From the NCBI GenBank assembly GCA_014192065.1, contig BJHH01000001.1:248001-312000 (forward strand): a stretch of 64,000 nt of DNA, given 5' to 3'. The position numbers and the translations under genes were made by a program. How positions within the stretch are numbered: position 1 is the first letter of the stretch; each line of letters starts with the position of its first letter. Shown piece by piece: positions 9,229-18,800 of the stretch. The stretch comes from Gemmatimonadota bacterium (GTDB lineage Bacteria > Gemmatimonadota > Gemmatimonadetes > Gemmatimonadales > Gemmatimonadaceae). Under the pieces are notes generated by a model that was not told the DNA's origin, did not search any database, and worked only from the letters and a program-made list of their open reading frames with translations.

Positions 9229-10332
9229 ATGAGTCCCAAGGGCACTACCCGTGCGATCCTCTCTCCGGCACTGGACCTGCTCTGTGTGGGCGGGTTGTCG
9301 CTGCTGGTGTTCATCCCGTTGCTTGCGAGCGGCACCACCGACCTGTTGATGATTGGCGTGGGTACGCAGGCCGTGCTGGCCACGATGATCAACATGCCGC
9401 ACTTCATGGCCTCGTACCGGATTGTCTACCGCAGCCGCGAAATGATCCTGCGCCACAAGTGGGCGTCGATCTACATCCCGGCGATTCTGCTGATGTACAT
9501 CGTCGTCGCGGTTTGGGAGGCCCAGTCCTCGCTGTTCATGGTCACTATCCTCGTGACGGTATCGGGTACGTACCTCGCGTGGCACTACACGGGGCAGGTG
9601 TGGGGGATGATGGCGTCGTATGCCCACGTGGAGGGCACCGCCTTCGACCAGGCTGAGCGGACGCTGATCCGTACGAGCCTCAGGATTCTGCTGGCCTGGC
9701 ATGTGACCTGGTTCCTGTACACGAAGTTGCGCGATCCGTCGGTGGTGCAGCCGCTGTATGCGGTCATCAGTGCCGGAACCGTCGTCGCCTTCGTGCTCGG
9801 GGCGGTCGGGATTCTGCGTATGCGCCGCCGCACCGGGGTATTTCCTCCGCTGCGTGCACTGGTGGCCTGGATCGCCATCTTCGTCTGGTACGCCATGGTG
9901 GCACGCGACCCGAACGCGATCTTCTGGGTGCAGATCGCCCATGCGGTCCAGTATCTGGCGTTCCCCATCCGCGTCGAGATCAACCGCGCACAGGGCGACG
10001 CGCAATCGGGCGCGCGAGGTTTTGTCCAGCACATGGTGCTCTACGCGATCGTGCTGTTGGCGGCGAGCTATCTCGCGGGCGAGTTTTTCCCCGCGAGGGC
10101 GATGGACGCCGTCGGCGTCATGTTCGGCGCCGATGCCAGCAAGGTGACGCCGGTCCTGCTCCTCATCTTCGTGAACATCCATCACTACTTCACCGACGGC
10201 GTGATCTGGAAGATCAGCGATCCGGAAGTGCGCAAAGACGTTTTCGCGCACTTGCCAGTGGCAATAGCCGCGATCCCGGCGGATCGACTCCAGCGGGGAT
10301 CCAACAGCCGTGCCAATTCGCGCGTACCCTGA
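9229..10332 (+). CDS. Multi-pass membrane protein with conserved-looking histidines, unknown function
   Basis: A 367-residue integral membrane protein with roughly eight to nine hydrophobic segments. Histidine-containing motifs sit at the membrane segments: INMPHFMASY, AWHYTGQVWG, AWHVTWF, QIAHAVQY and NIHHYFTDGVIWK. Regularly spaced membrane histidines suggest metal or haem binding, but I cannot name a family. The ATG at 9229 is chosen because it starts just before the first hydrophobic run; a GTG at 9190 would add 13 residues, and neither has a convincing ribosome-binding site. It stands alone between two transcription units, after the DUF4397 hairpin and 49 nt before a periplasmic protein gene. 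Confidence 0.75.
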   Translation: MSPKGTTRAILSPALDLLCVGGLSLLVFIPLLASGTTDLLMIGVGTQAVLATMINMPHFMASYRIVYRSREMILRHKWASIYIPAILLMYIVVAVWEAQSSLFMVTILVTVSGTYLAWHYTGQVWGMMASYAHVEGTAFDQAERTLIRTSLRILLAWHVTWFLYTKLRDPSVVQPLYAVISAGTVVAFVLGAVGILRMRRRTGVFPPLRALVAWIAIFVWYAMVARDPNAIFWVQIAHAVQYLAFPIRVEINRAQGDAQSGARGFVQHMVLYAIVLLAASYLAGEFFPARAMDAVGVMFGADASKVTPVLLLIFVNIHHYFTDGVIWKISDPEVRKDVFAHLPVAIAAIPADRLQRGSNSRANSRVP

Positions 10333-10381
10333 ACAGCGCCCGCCGTCCAAGGCGCAGCCACCCCGTGCATAGGATCAGGTC

Positions 10382-10942
10382 ATGATCGTCCGTCGCGTGC
10401 TCGTCCTCGCGCTCGTTGTGTCCCCCCTCATGGCCTCCGCGCAGCGGCGCGGCACCAGATCGAACTTCGACGAAATGATTGCATCGAGCCCGATCGGGCT
10501 CAAGCTCTCGAATCGCGATGTCGAGGAGATGAATCCGGTGCGGTTGCTAGTGGACAAGCGAAAGGACCTCCAGCTGACCGACGATCAGCTCAAGGCGCTG
10601 AAGGAGATGGACGGGAAGGTGCGCGAGCAGAACAAGCCGCACCTCAAGGTGCTCGACTCGCTGCGCAGCGCGATGCGCCCGCGTGCGGGCGCCGATGCAG
10701 AGATGGAGCGCGTGCGCGCGATGGTGACGCGTGAAGAAGTGGTCGGGGTGGTCAGGGTGATTCGCGGGAACTACGACGCCGCGCTCAATGAGGCGCTAGC
10801 CCTGCTCGACGCCACGCAGGCGCCAAAGGCCGACGAGCTACTGAAGAAGCAGGCGGCCAAGGCTGAGGAAACGCTCAACGAAAATATGGGCGGTGGGCGC
10901 AGCGGTATGGGTGGCGGGCGGCGCGGGCGGCCGCCGGCGTAA
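10382..10942 (+). CDS. Spy/CpxP-like periplasmic protein
   Basis: A 186-residue secreted protein. The signal peptide ends near MASAQ. The mature part is helical and charged and carries an LTxxQ-type motif (LQLTDDQLKALKEM, about residues 60-73), the hallmark of Spy/CpxP-like periplasmic chaperones; a second helical part follows (about 100-160). The C-terminus is a Gly/Arg-rich tail (GGGRSGMGGGRRGRPP), probably disordered. Spy-like proteins bind unfolded proteins or metal in the periplasm; the assignment here rests on the motif and the architecture only. It converges with the minus-strand gene that ends at 11057. Confidence 0.65.
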   Translation: MIVRRVLVLALVVSPLMASAQRRGTRSNFDEMIASSPIGLKLSNRDVEEMNPVRLLVDKRKDLQLTDDQLKALKEMDGKVREQNKPHLKVLDSLRSAMRPRAGADAEMERVRAMVTREEVVGVVRVIRGNYDAALNEALALLDATQAPKADELLKKQAAKAEETLNENMGGGRSGMGGGRRGRPPA

Positions 10943-11056
10943 GCTTCGCGCACGCTGACGAGAGCCGGCTGAGCCGGCACCTGGGCACGCGCTATAGTCA
11001 CCGCCGATGCCAGTGGCGTGATTGCCAGTCCACGCCACGGCAACCTCGCGGCAGGG

Positions 11057-13489
11057 TCACGGCGACTTGTACCGTTTGCGCCAGAGCACCAGTACGCCGC
11101 AGCTCGAATTGAGGTCTGCGTACTCCATCGGCGTCTGCGACGGACCGGCATAGAACTCGACGGCCTCGAGTTCGTCCGTTCTGATGCTATTGACGTCGAA
11201 CGCCGGCGTTGGAAGCCCTGGATTCATCAGGATCCGGTCGAGATACACTTTGGCGTAGCAACCGGCCGGCATGCCCTGGCGTTTCTCGAATGGCTCGGGA
11301 AAGTAGATCGTCGGCGGAGGATCCTGCCCGGGGAGGAAGGCGGGCGCGCGCTTCCCCAGAATCCAGCCTTGCGTGCCGCGTCCGCGTGCGATGGCCGAAC
11401 CGGGCACTGTTGTCATGATGCCGGCAAGCGGTACACCGGACTGCCGCTCGAGCTCGTCGCTCGTGATGAAATGACCGAGGCCGAGCTTGCGGTGTTCGTC
11501 GAAGGTCGAGTGCGGCGTAGCCGCGCCGACGATCACCACAGAGTCGAGGGTGACGAACCGTCGCAACACGATCCGCTGCTCGACCGCACGATTGGCTTCA
11601 AAGGTCACTGCCACGTCGAGCGGGGCGTAGCCTACGCGCCGTGCGACCACCCGATGAGTCCCCGGTGGAATACTGGGTATCCGAAAGAGGCCTCGCGCGT
11701 CGGTGACGGTGCTTTGCGCGAGGGCAGGGAGGGTGACTTCGACGCCGGCCAACGGCTGGAACGTGGTGTCGTTCACCACGGAGCCGGTAAAGACCGCCAG
11801 ACCAGCGCGCAGCGGGTCAACCTCGATCTTCAGGCGCGCGAGCCGGGACTCCGCCGACACGCGGACAAGAGCCGGCGACGCGCTGCCGTTGTCGGGCGTG
11901 GCGCGCACGATCATCGTTGTGCCCACGGGCATGTTGCAGAGCCGAAAATTACCGCGTGCGTCGGTCTTCGTACCGGTCGCATAAGCCTTGCCACTGGGTT
12001 CGCTCCATTCGGCGATGACACCGACGATGCCGAGTGACGAATCGCGCGTTGTGCGCACCGAGCCGATGACGATGCCTTGGCGATTCGTCGCCGCGGGACG
12101 GCCCGCTGCGCCGCTGCAGAGGAACCGCGCGAGTTGCCCGGCGTTCGGAACGCGGAAGCGCAGTGGCGGGCCGGAGTCAGTGATGGCGAGCGGCACCTGA
12201 TGCGCTGCATTGAGCGAGTCGAGCGACGCCGTGCGAATGTCGAGCGTGTACTGGCCCGGAATCACTCCGCCGATTCCAAACCGACCGGCTGCGTCGCTCA
12301 CGGCAGATAGCGCGCCGGGCCTGAGCATGGTGCGCGCCCCGGCCACCGGCGCGCCGGACGCCGAGTCGAGGACGACGCCAGTGAAGGTCATCGGTGGGCG
12401 CGACCAGAGCGTATCGTTGCCGCGTTTGGCGATCGAGAGTTCGCCGCCGGCGATGCGGATCTCGGAAATCTGCGGTTGTGTCCCGCCAAGGGCGCGCCGG
12501 CGCACGACCTGTTGCACGACCGGCATGCGGATGCTCCATCGGCTGATGGCCCACGCCCCGTCGCGCATGCGGACGAACTCCATGCCGCCGCCGCCTTCCT
12601 GTTCCTGTTCGGGCGATGCGTTCACGTAACGGAACTCCATGCTGCGCAGTTCCGATGACGCGCGGTCGAGCCAGACCGTTCCGCGAATCTCGGCGACCTG
12701 CTTGCGTGCCGACGTGGGTTCGAACGCCACGCCGAGGAGCCGGGTATCGCGACCGCTGGCGAGCTTGAAGCAGTGGTCCTCGACGAAGCCGTCCGAGAGC
12801 AGCATCTCGAGACCTGGGGCGTGAAAGGTCACGGCCTCATCGCCCTCGAATACGATGTACCCGATGCGACGCAGACTGTCGGCGCTGAGCGTCAGCCACG
12901 GCTGTTTCGCGTAGTCGGTTTGTAGTGTGGCGGATTGGGCGAGTGTCGGGCGCGCGAGGTGATCGAGGGTGCGTTCGAAGAGGACCGTGGTGGCCATCAC
13001 GCCACGGGAGTATTCCGTGAGCTGCGTGGCGGAGAGGGCGGTGCGGACCTGCTCCCACACCTTGAAGGTCGCGGCCGCGGAATCGGCGTTGAGTCGGCAC
13101 TGACTCGTGCTCCCCACACGCACGGTGTCGAGCGCGAAAGTGACGCCGGTCACCTCGAACCGCTGACGGACTTCCTGGCCAGCGGCCAAGGCGATCGGTG
13201 CGGAGAGCGATGGGCGCCAGCCAATGCGGAGCGTGCGCACCTGGTAGCTGCCCGGCCGCATCGTGGCCACAAAGAACACGCCGCCTTCGTCGCTCAATGC
13301 GCGCGCGGCAACAGTACCGTCGGTGCCGACGAGCTGGATCACCACGCCGGGTACCGGGACACCACCGGCGTCCACGACCATTCCACGAACGGCCTGGGCG
13401 ACCGCGTTATGTGGCATTGCGGTGATGGCGAGTCCGGCGATGGCGACGGCGATCAGGCCTGCGGTCGCGGAACGGAACAGTCGAATCAT
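11057..13489 (-). CDS. Secreted carboxypeptidase-regulatory-repeat protein with terminal plug-like domain
   Basis: An 810-residue exported protein (signal ending NAVAQ near residue 32). It carries about four carboxypeptidase-regulatory-like beta-sandwich units, seen as repeats of the form G-x-V-x-(D/N)-x(n)-P-x-(A/P)-G-(A/V): RGMVVDAGGVPVPGV at the start, FTGVVLDSASGAPVAGA near 375, IGSVRTTRDSS near 490 and FTGSVVNDTTFQPLAGVEV near 590. The last about 130 residues resemble a TonB-receptor plug without any barrel: LGLGHFITSDELE, then Cys744-YAKVYLDR, ELEAVEFYAGP, and Cys797-GVLVLW at the C-terminus. Shorter proteins at 21684 and 37899 share this terminal module. A lipoprotein gene lies 39 nt upstream. 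Function unknown; it probably acts at the outer membrane or in the periplasm. Confidence 0.8.
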   Translation of the reverse strand: MIRLFRSATAGLIAVAIAGLAITAMPHNAVAQAVRGMVVDAGGVPVPGVVIQLVGTDGTVAARALSDEGGVFFVATMRPGSYQVRTLRIGWRPSLSAPIALAAGQEVRQRFEVTGVTFALDTVRVGSTSQCRLNADSAAATFKVWEQVRTALSATQLTEYSRGVMATTVLFERTLDHLARPTLAQSATLQTDYAKQPWLTLSADSLRRIGYIVFEGDEAVTFHAPGLEMLLSDGFVEDHCFKLASGRDTRLLGVAFEPTSARKQVAEIRGTVWLDRASSELRSMEFRYVNASPEQEQEGGGGMEFVRMRDGAWAISRWSIRMPVVQQVVRRRALGGTQPQISEIRIAGGELSIAKRGNDTLWSRPPMTFTGVVLDSASGAPVAGARTMLRPGALSAVSDAAGRFGIGGVIPGQYTLDIRTASLDSLNAAHQVPLAITDSGPPLRFRVPNAGQLARFLCSGAAGRPAATNRQGIVIGSVRTTRDSSLGIVGVIAEWSEPSGKAYATGTKTDARGNFRLCNMPVGTTMIVRATPDNGSASPALVRVSAESRLARLKIEVDPLRAGLAVFTGSVVNDTTFQPLAGVEVTLPALAQSTVTDARGLFRIPSIPPGTHRVVARRVGYAPLDVAVTFEANRAVEQRIVLRRFVTLDSVVIVGAATPHSTFDEHRKLGLGHFITSDELERQSGVPLAGIMTTVPGSAIARGRGTQGWILGKRAPAFLPGQDPPPTIYFPEPFEKRQGMPAGCYAKVYLDRILMNPGLPTPAFDVNSIRTDELEAVEFYAGPSQTPMEYADLNSSCGVLVLWRKRYKSP

Positions 13490-13528
13490 GCGATGGCGCT
13501 TCGCGACGAATGCATCAACTGGCCGTGC

Positions 13529-14095
13529 TCAACGAGTCAACTGCGCTTTGATGGCGGCCAGTAGTTTCGTCTCAAGCGATCCACGACTGCTGCAGCGCGA
13601 GTAGGCCTGCGAAAACGCGATGGGACGGGCCGACGCCTCGAAGGTTGTTACCAGAGAACTCGACGTGGTGCCAACCGGTCGAACCTGCACGAGGACGGTC
13701 AGGTAGACCTCATACGAATCGGCGTTGGGCCCGATCTGTGTTTCGCCGCAGTCGATGTAGCGACTCAGCGCGACCTTGCCGAGTCGCTGCCGGATCTTGA
13801 ATCCGTTGTTGCCGATGACCTTGCCAGCGGCATCGAGTCGGGTCACGGGCACGCCGACCGAATCGAATGCGGCCGGGAGCACGCGCCAGATGGCGTCCGG
13901 CGTCGCATCCAGCGCATTCAGATTTGGGCCCGACCCGGCCGAGATATTCAGGCGGTCGTTCGAGCCGGCCATGCCAATGCTCGGCATGACGGGTGCCGCA
14001 CCGACCGCGGCCGTACCGGATGACGCACAGGCCCCCGCGGTGAGCAGCACCAACGGGATGAGCGGTCGAAGGATGTTGCAGGCGATTGAGTGCAT
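13529..14095 (-). CDS. Lipoprotein of unknown function
   Basis: A 188-residue predicted lipoprotein: the N-terminal hydrophobic stretch ends in lipobox TAGAC, followed by a low-complexity Ala/Gly linker. The mature domain contains WRVLPAAFDSVGVPVTRLD and a Cys pair (IDCGET and YSRCSS), a pattern of small secreted alpha/beta proteins I cannot assign. The ATG at 14095 is chosen because the longer open frame to 14191 would put 32 polar residues before the signal. It is the first gene of a two-gene unit with the repeat/plug protein, 39 nt downstream. It is transcribed away from the haloperoxidase gene. Confidence 0.75.
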   Translation of the reverse strand: MHSIACNILRPLIPLVLLTAGACASSGTAAVGAAPVMPSIGMAGSNDRLNISAGSGPNLNALDATPDAIWRVLPAAFDSVGVPVTRLDAAGKVIGNNGFKIRQRLGKVALSRYIDCGETQIGPNADSYEVYLTVLVQVRPVGTTSSSLVTTFEASARPIAFSQAYSRCSSRGSLETKLLAAIKAQLTR

Positions 14096-14337
14096 ATGGT
14101 CAGTGATGGGGGCGGCGGCGGGTCCACGGGGCGACTCGGATGCGGTGCGCCGCGGTGCCTCTGGTGGGCAGAAGCGGTGCCAATCCTCCAAGTTACGGGC
14201 TAATGATTGGTCGGGCTAGCGACGGCGACGGCTCTCCGGTGCGTGCGGCCACCCTGCTCCGGGAACTATTTTCTCAGAGCAGGGGTGCGTCCGGGCGGCG
14301 TATCTACAGCGCGGGACCAGCCTGTCCAGCCGAGCCA

Positions 14338-15807
14338 ATGAGGAAGTCCATCAGCGTGCGCATGCGACCGTCGATTGCCGTTGCCGTTATTGCGCTCGGT
14401 TCAGCGTGCCGTGAGGCGCCCGCTGCTGATCCGCGCGTGGTTGGTGAGTTGATGCGTGCCATGTACGGTACGATCCGTGTGGAGCGCATGTCGCCACCGG
14501 TGGCCTCGCGACTGATGAGCTACACGACGGTTGCGCTCTATGGCGGGTTCGTGGCAGCCGATCCGGGACTCCCGTCGCTGGATGGCGCGTTGAACGGCAT
14601 GCCCGCAGTGCATCGCGCGTCTCGGGCGGGCGAACTCGACGGAACGCTGACGGCGTTGGCGGCCACACGAGTGGTCGTCGACTCATTGCTGCGGGAAGCG
14701 CTGCCGACATCGCGTGCCTCGCTGGCGCGATTAGCGGATTCGCTCGCGGCAGCGCGCACGTCGCTTGGCGTGGTTGGCGCGAGTCGTGCCCGATCGGATT
14801 CGGTCGGTCGCCAGCTTGGTCTTTCTATTGTGCGCTGGGCCCACAGCGATGGATTCGGCGCCACGCGAACAATGCCACCATTCGTCGTGCCGGTTGGCCC
14901 GGGGCGCTGGATCAACGACGCACCGGCCAGCACCTTCGCGACGCAGAGCCTTTCAGGAACGAGCGATCTCGTCACACCGGCCAATCCAGCGAACCAGTTG
15001 CGTGGGGCCAATAGCAGCGATCGGGCGTTGATCCTCAGCCGGCCGAAGTCCGCGACCGTCAAGTCCGTTCCTGCCGTCAACATGTCGGGTATGTCGGAGC
15101 CGTACTGGGGCACGGTGCGTCCGTTCGCGCTCGTGCGCTGGGACGAATGCCCGATCGCCGAACCGCCGGCCTATTCGACGAACAGGTCGTCTCCGATGTA
15201 CCGGAACGCGCAGGAGGTGTGGGACGTGACGGCGGCACTCACACCCGAACAACGCACGATTGCGCTCTACTGGGCCGACAACGCGGGTGAGTCGGGCACG
15301 CCGGTCGGACACTGGATTTCGATTGCGAGCCAGATGGTGAGCGAACGGCACCTCTCCGCGGCCGACGGCGCCCGCGTCGAGATGTTCACGGCCGTGGCGA
15401 TGGCCGACGCGTTTATTGCGTCGTGGGGATACAAGTACCAATACACGCTGCTCCGCCCTCGCACCTACATTCGGCGCCTGATCGATCCGGCCTGGGAACC
15501 ACTCATTCCGACTCCGCCATTTCCCGAGTACCCGTCAGGCCACTCCACGCAGTCGGCTGCGGCCGCGACGGTGCTCGCGGGTCTGATCGGCGACGGGGCA
15601 TTCGACGACAGCACCAGCATCTCGATCGGCCATGCCGTGCGCCGGTTCCCTTCGTTCCGCGCGGCGGCCGATGAGGCGGGGCTGTCACGCGTCTACGGGG
15701 GAATTCACTATCCCGCAGGCAACCTGAGTGGTCGCGAGTTGGGCACCTGCATCGGCAAAAAGGTTGTAGCGCGGGCAGGTGGCACCGCATCATCGAGCGC
15801 GCGATGA
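14338..15807 (+). CDS. Vanadium-dependent haloperoxidase / PAP2-superfamily lipoprotein
   Basis: A 489-residue exported protein; the signal peptide ends in a lipobox-like LGSAC. The C-terminal half has the vanadate/phosphate-binding signature of the haloperoxidase-PAP2 fold: K366-x6-R373-P, then PSGHS (399-403), then S450-R451-x5-H457. Family members oxidise halides with hydrogen peroxide using bound vanadate, or act as acid phosphatases. In the third motif the His is followed by YPAGN, so the acidic residue four places later in many PAP2 phosphatases is glycine here. The length and the phrase SRVYGGIHYPAGN are typical of bacterial haloperoxidase-like proteins. The stop overlaps the start of the FG-GAP/UnbV gene (ATGA), so the two are translationally coupled. 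Halide choice cannot be predicted. Confidence 0.88.
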   Translation: MRKSISVRMRPSIAVAVIALGSACREAPAADPRVVGELMRAMYGTIRVERMSPPVASRLMSYTTVALYGGFVAADPGLPSLDGALNGMPAVHRASRAGELDGTLTALAATRVVVDSLLREALPTSRASLARLADSLAAARTSLGVVGASRARSDSVGRQLGLSIVRWAHSDGFGATRTMPPFVVPVGPGRWINDAPASTFATQSLSGTSDLVTPANPANQLRGANSSDRALILSRPKSATVKSVPAVNMSGMSEPYWGTVRPFALVRWDECPIAEPPAYSTNRSSPMYRNAQEVWDVTAALTPEQRTIALYWADNAGESGTPVGHWISIASQMVSERHLSAADGARVEMFTAVAMADAFIASWGYKYQYTLLRPRTYIRRLIDPAWEPLIPTPPFPEYPSGHSTQSAAAATVLAGLIGDGAFDDSTSISIGHAVRRFPSFRAAADEAGLSRVYGGIHYPAGNLSGRELGTCIGKKVVARAGGTASSSAR

Positions 15808-18800
15808 CGGCGATCCGAATCGTGAAGTGCCGCGCGTTGGTGGCCCGCGCGTGGACAGCCCTCGGCTTGGTGGCCCTCGTGTCCGCTGCCTGTGGGCCGC
15901 GGCCAACTTCGGCCTGGCACGCGGAGGCTGGCTACCGCTGGCGCGACCTCGATGTGCGCGGCGGCCGAGCCGGGTTCACCCAAATGGGTTCGTCGACCAC
16001 GGGCATCGCTTTCGAAAACACTGTCAGCGAGTCGTCGCTGGTCGCCAATCGAATTCTTGGTCAGGGCGCTGGTGTCGCACTCGGTGACGTGGACGGCGAC
16101 GGGCGCGTGGATCTCTTTCTCGCGCGCACGGAAGGCTGCAGCGCGCTCTTCCGCAACCTCGGAGGATGGCGATTCGAGGAGGTCACGGTGGCCGCCGGCG
16201 TTGGGGCATGCGGGCGCCACGCGACGGGTACTGCATTCGCCGATCTGGACGCCGACGCTGATCTCGACTTGGTCCTGCTCGCCACGACGGGTCCGAACAC
16301 CATCTTCCTGAACGACGGCGCGGGGAAGTTCGCGGAGCATCGAGACCTCGGGCTCGACACGACCGGTCGTGGTGGCGTTACGGTGGCGATGGCCGACGTG
16401 GACGGCAGCGGTAAGTTGGCGCTCTACGTCGCCAACTACAACGCGTACAACATCGAAGATCGTGTGCCGCCGCAACAGCGCGCGTTCAGTCAGCTCGTTC
16501 GGCCGGCAGGGAAGGACCAGGCCGGCAAGGACCGCTACGCGGTGATGGATGATTTCCAGCGTGACTACAAGCTTGTGGACCGCCCGGACCTTGGCGGCAT
16601 GCGGCTGAGTCAACGCGCGGCGGCGGACGAGTTCTATGTCAGTGACGGGAAGGGCCACTTTACTCGTGAGGCGATGACCGCTGGGCGATTTCGCGACGCC
16701 ACCGGCGCGCGCATCACCGAAACGGCGGAGTCCTTCACCCTTGGTGCGCGGTTCGCCGACCTCAACGGCGACGGCGCGCCGGACTTGTATGTCGGCAACG
16801 ATTTTGAAGACAGGGATCAGCTCTGGTTCAATGACGGACGCGGTGGCTTTCGTCTAGGCGGTTGGACTGCGCAACGCCAGCTGAGCAACTCGACGATGGG
16901 CATCGACGTCGGTGACGTGAACGGCGACGGACTGCTCGATCTGTTTTGTGTCGACATGCTCGCGAACGATTCGCACCAGCTGCGGACCCAGATCCCGACC
17001 AGCACATCATTTCCGAAGCAGCCCGGTGACCTCACGTCGCAGCTCCAGTACCAGCGGAACTCGCTGTACATCAATCGTGGTGATGGGACGTTCGCCGAGG
17101 CCGCGCAGTACGCGGGCGTGGCAGCGAGCGGTTGGTCGTGGGGCACGATGTTTCTCGACGTGGATCTCGACGGCTGGCAGGACATCCTCGTGGCCAACGG
17201 GCATCTCTGGGACATCATGGACGCCGACGTCCAGGAGGGACTCCAGAACCGACTGAACAGCTTCGATTGGCGGCGGTTGCGCTGGCAGTTTCCGAAGCTG
17301 GCGCTCAAGAACGTGGCCTACCGCAATCGCGGCGACCTCACGTTTGAGGACGCAAGTCTCTCGTGGGGATTCGGGCTCGAGGACGACGTGTCGCACGCCC
17401 TCGCTGCGGCAGACCTTGATGACGACGGTGATCTTGACGTCGTGGTCAACCGCCTGGACGCACCGGCGCTCATTCTCAGAAACAACGCGAAAGCGGCTCG
17501 CGTCGCGGTGCGGCTCCAGGGTGACGCGCCAAATACGCAGGCCGTCGGTGCGGTGATCCGGCTCGAGGGCGGGGCGGTGCCGCTTCAAATTCGCGAGGTG
17601 GCGGTCGGCGGTCTGTATATGTCGCATAGCGACTACGTCGCGTCGTTTGCCATGGGCACGTCCGACAGCGCGACCCTCGTGGTGCAGTGGCGTGATGGCC
17701 GTCGCACGACCATCGCGGGAGTACGAGGCAATCGCATGTACGAGATCCGTGCAACCGCGTCGGCCGTCACGCCGTCGGCGAATGCGGCGTCGGCGAATGC
17801 GGAGTTGGCGAATGCGGAGTTGGCGCGCTCCACGCAGGCGGAGGAGAGCGCGAACTCCGCGCTCTTCGTCGACGTGAGTGCCGATCTTCGCGCTCACACC
17901 CACAGCGAAGCGGCGTTCGACGACTGGGGCCGGCAGTTTCTCTTGCCCGACGCGCTGTCGCCGCTTGGTCCGGGCGTCGCCTGGTTTGACACGGACCGCG
18001 ACGGCAACGAAGAGCTTCTCGTTGGCGCGGGCAAGGGCGGGCGTATCGCACAGTTTCAAAACGTTGGCGGGCGCATGGCGCCGACCGCCGCGCTCTTTCC
18101 GGTTGCTGCCGCGAGCCTCACCGGTGTGATTGGTGTTGCCGAGGGCACACGCACGCGCCTCTTTGCCGGCGTGTCGACCTGGCAGGCACTGAGTGACTCC
18201 GAAATGGTCGCGCAGCCGGCGGTCATCGGAATGACCCTCCATCGAGGGATTCCCGCGGCCGCAGCCGACGCGCTTGTGGGTTCGCATGCGTCAGCGACTG
18301 GTCCGATCGCCGTGGCCGACTACGACGGCGACGGCGCGCTCGACCTGTTCGTTGGCTCGCGCGCGATCCCGATGGGGTATCCGCTTCCGCCCTCATCGGG
18401 TCTCTTCAAGAGCGTGAACGGGCGGTTCGTGCACGACACGGTCAACGCCGCGGAGCTGAACGCCGTGGGCATGGTGTCGGCGGCGACCTTTGCCGATCTG
18501 AACGGCGATGGGCACGCCGATCTATTGCTCGCACGGGAGTGGGATTCGATCCTCCTTCTGCTCAACGACGGGCGTGGTCGTTTCACGCGTGCGCCGGCGT
18601 CGTGGGGGCTCGACCGGTTCACCAGCCGGTGGAATGGCGTCGCCACCGGCGACCTAGACGGCGACGGGCGCCTCGATCTCGTTGCCACCTCGTGGGGCCG
18701 TAACACGCCGATGCAGGCTGACAGTGCGCGCCCACTCGTGGTGCTGCACGGACCGGTCGGCAGCCGCGGTGAGCAGGAGATGATTCTCGCGCGCCACGAT

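Noticed and set aside
8212-10350. A 712-codon minus-strand open frame
   Set aside because: It lies opposite the DUF4397 and membrane-protein genes, is His/Arg-rich, has no recognisable motif, and is a high-GC shadow frame.
10966-10980. Short GCCGGC-TGA-GCCGGC hairpin between two converging genes
   Set aside because: The stem is only 6 bp and has no U-run; too weak for a terminator claim.
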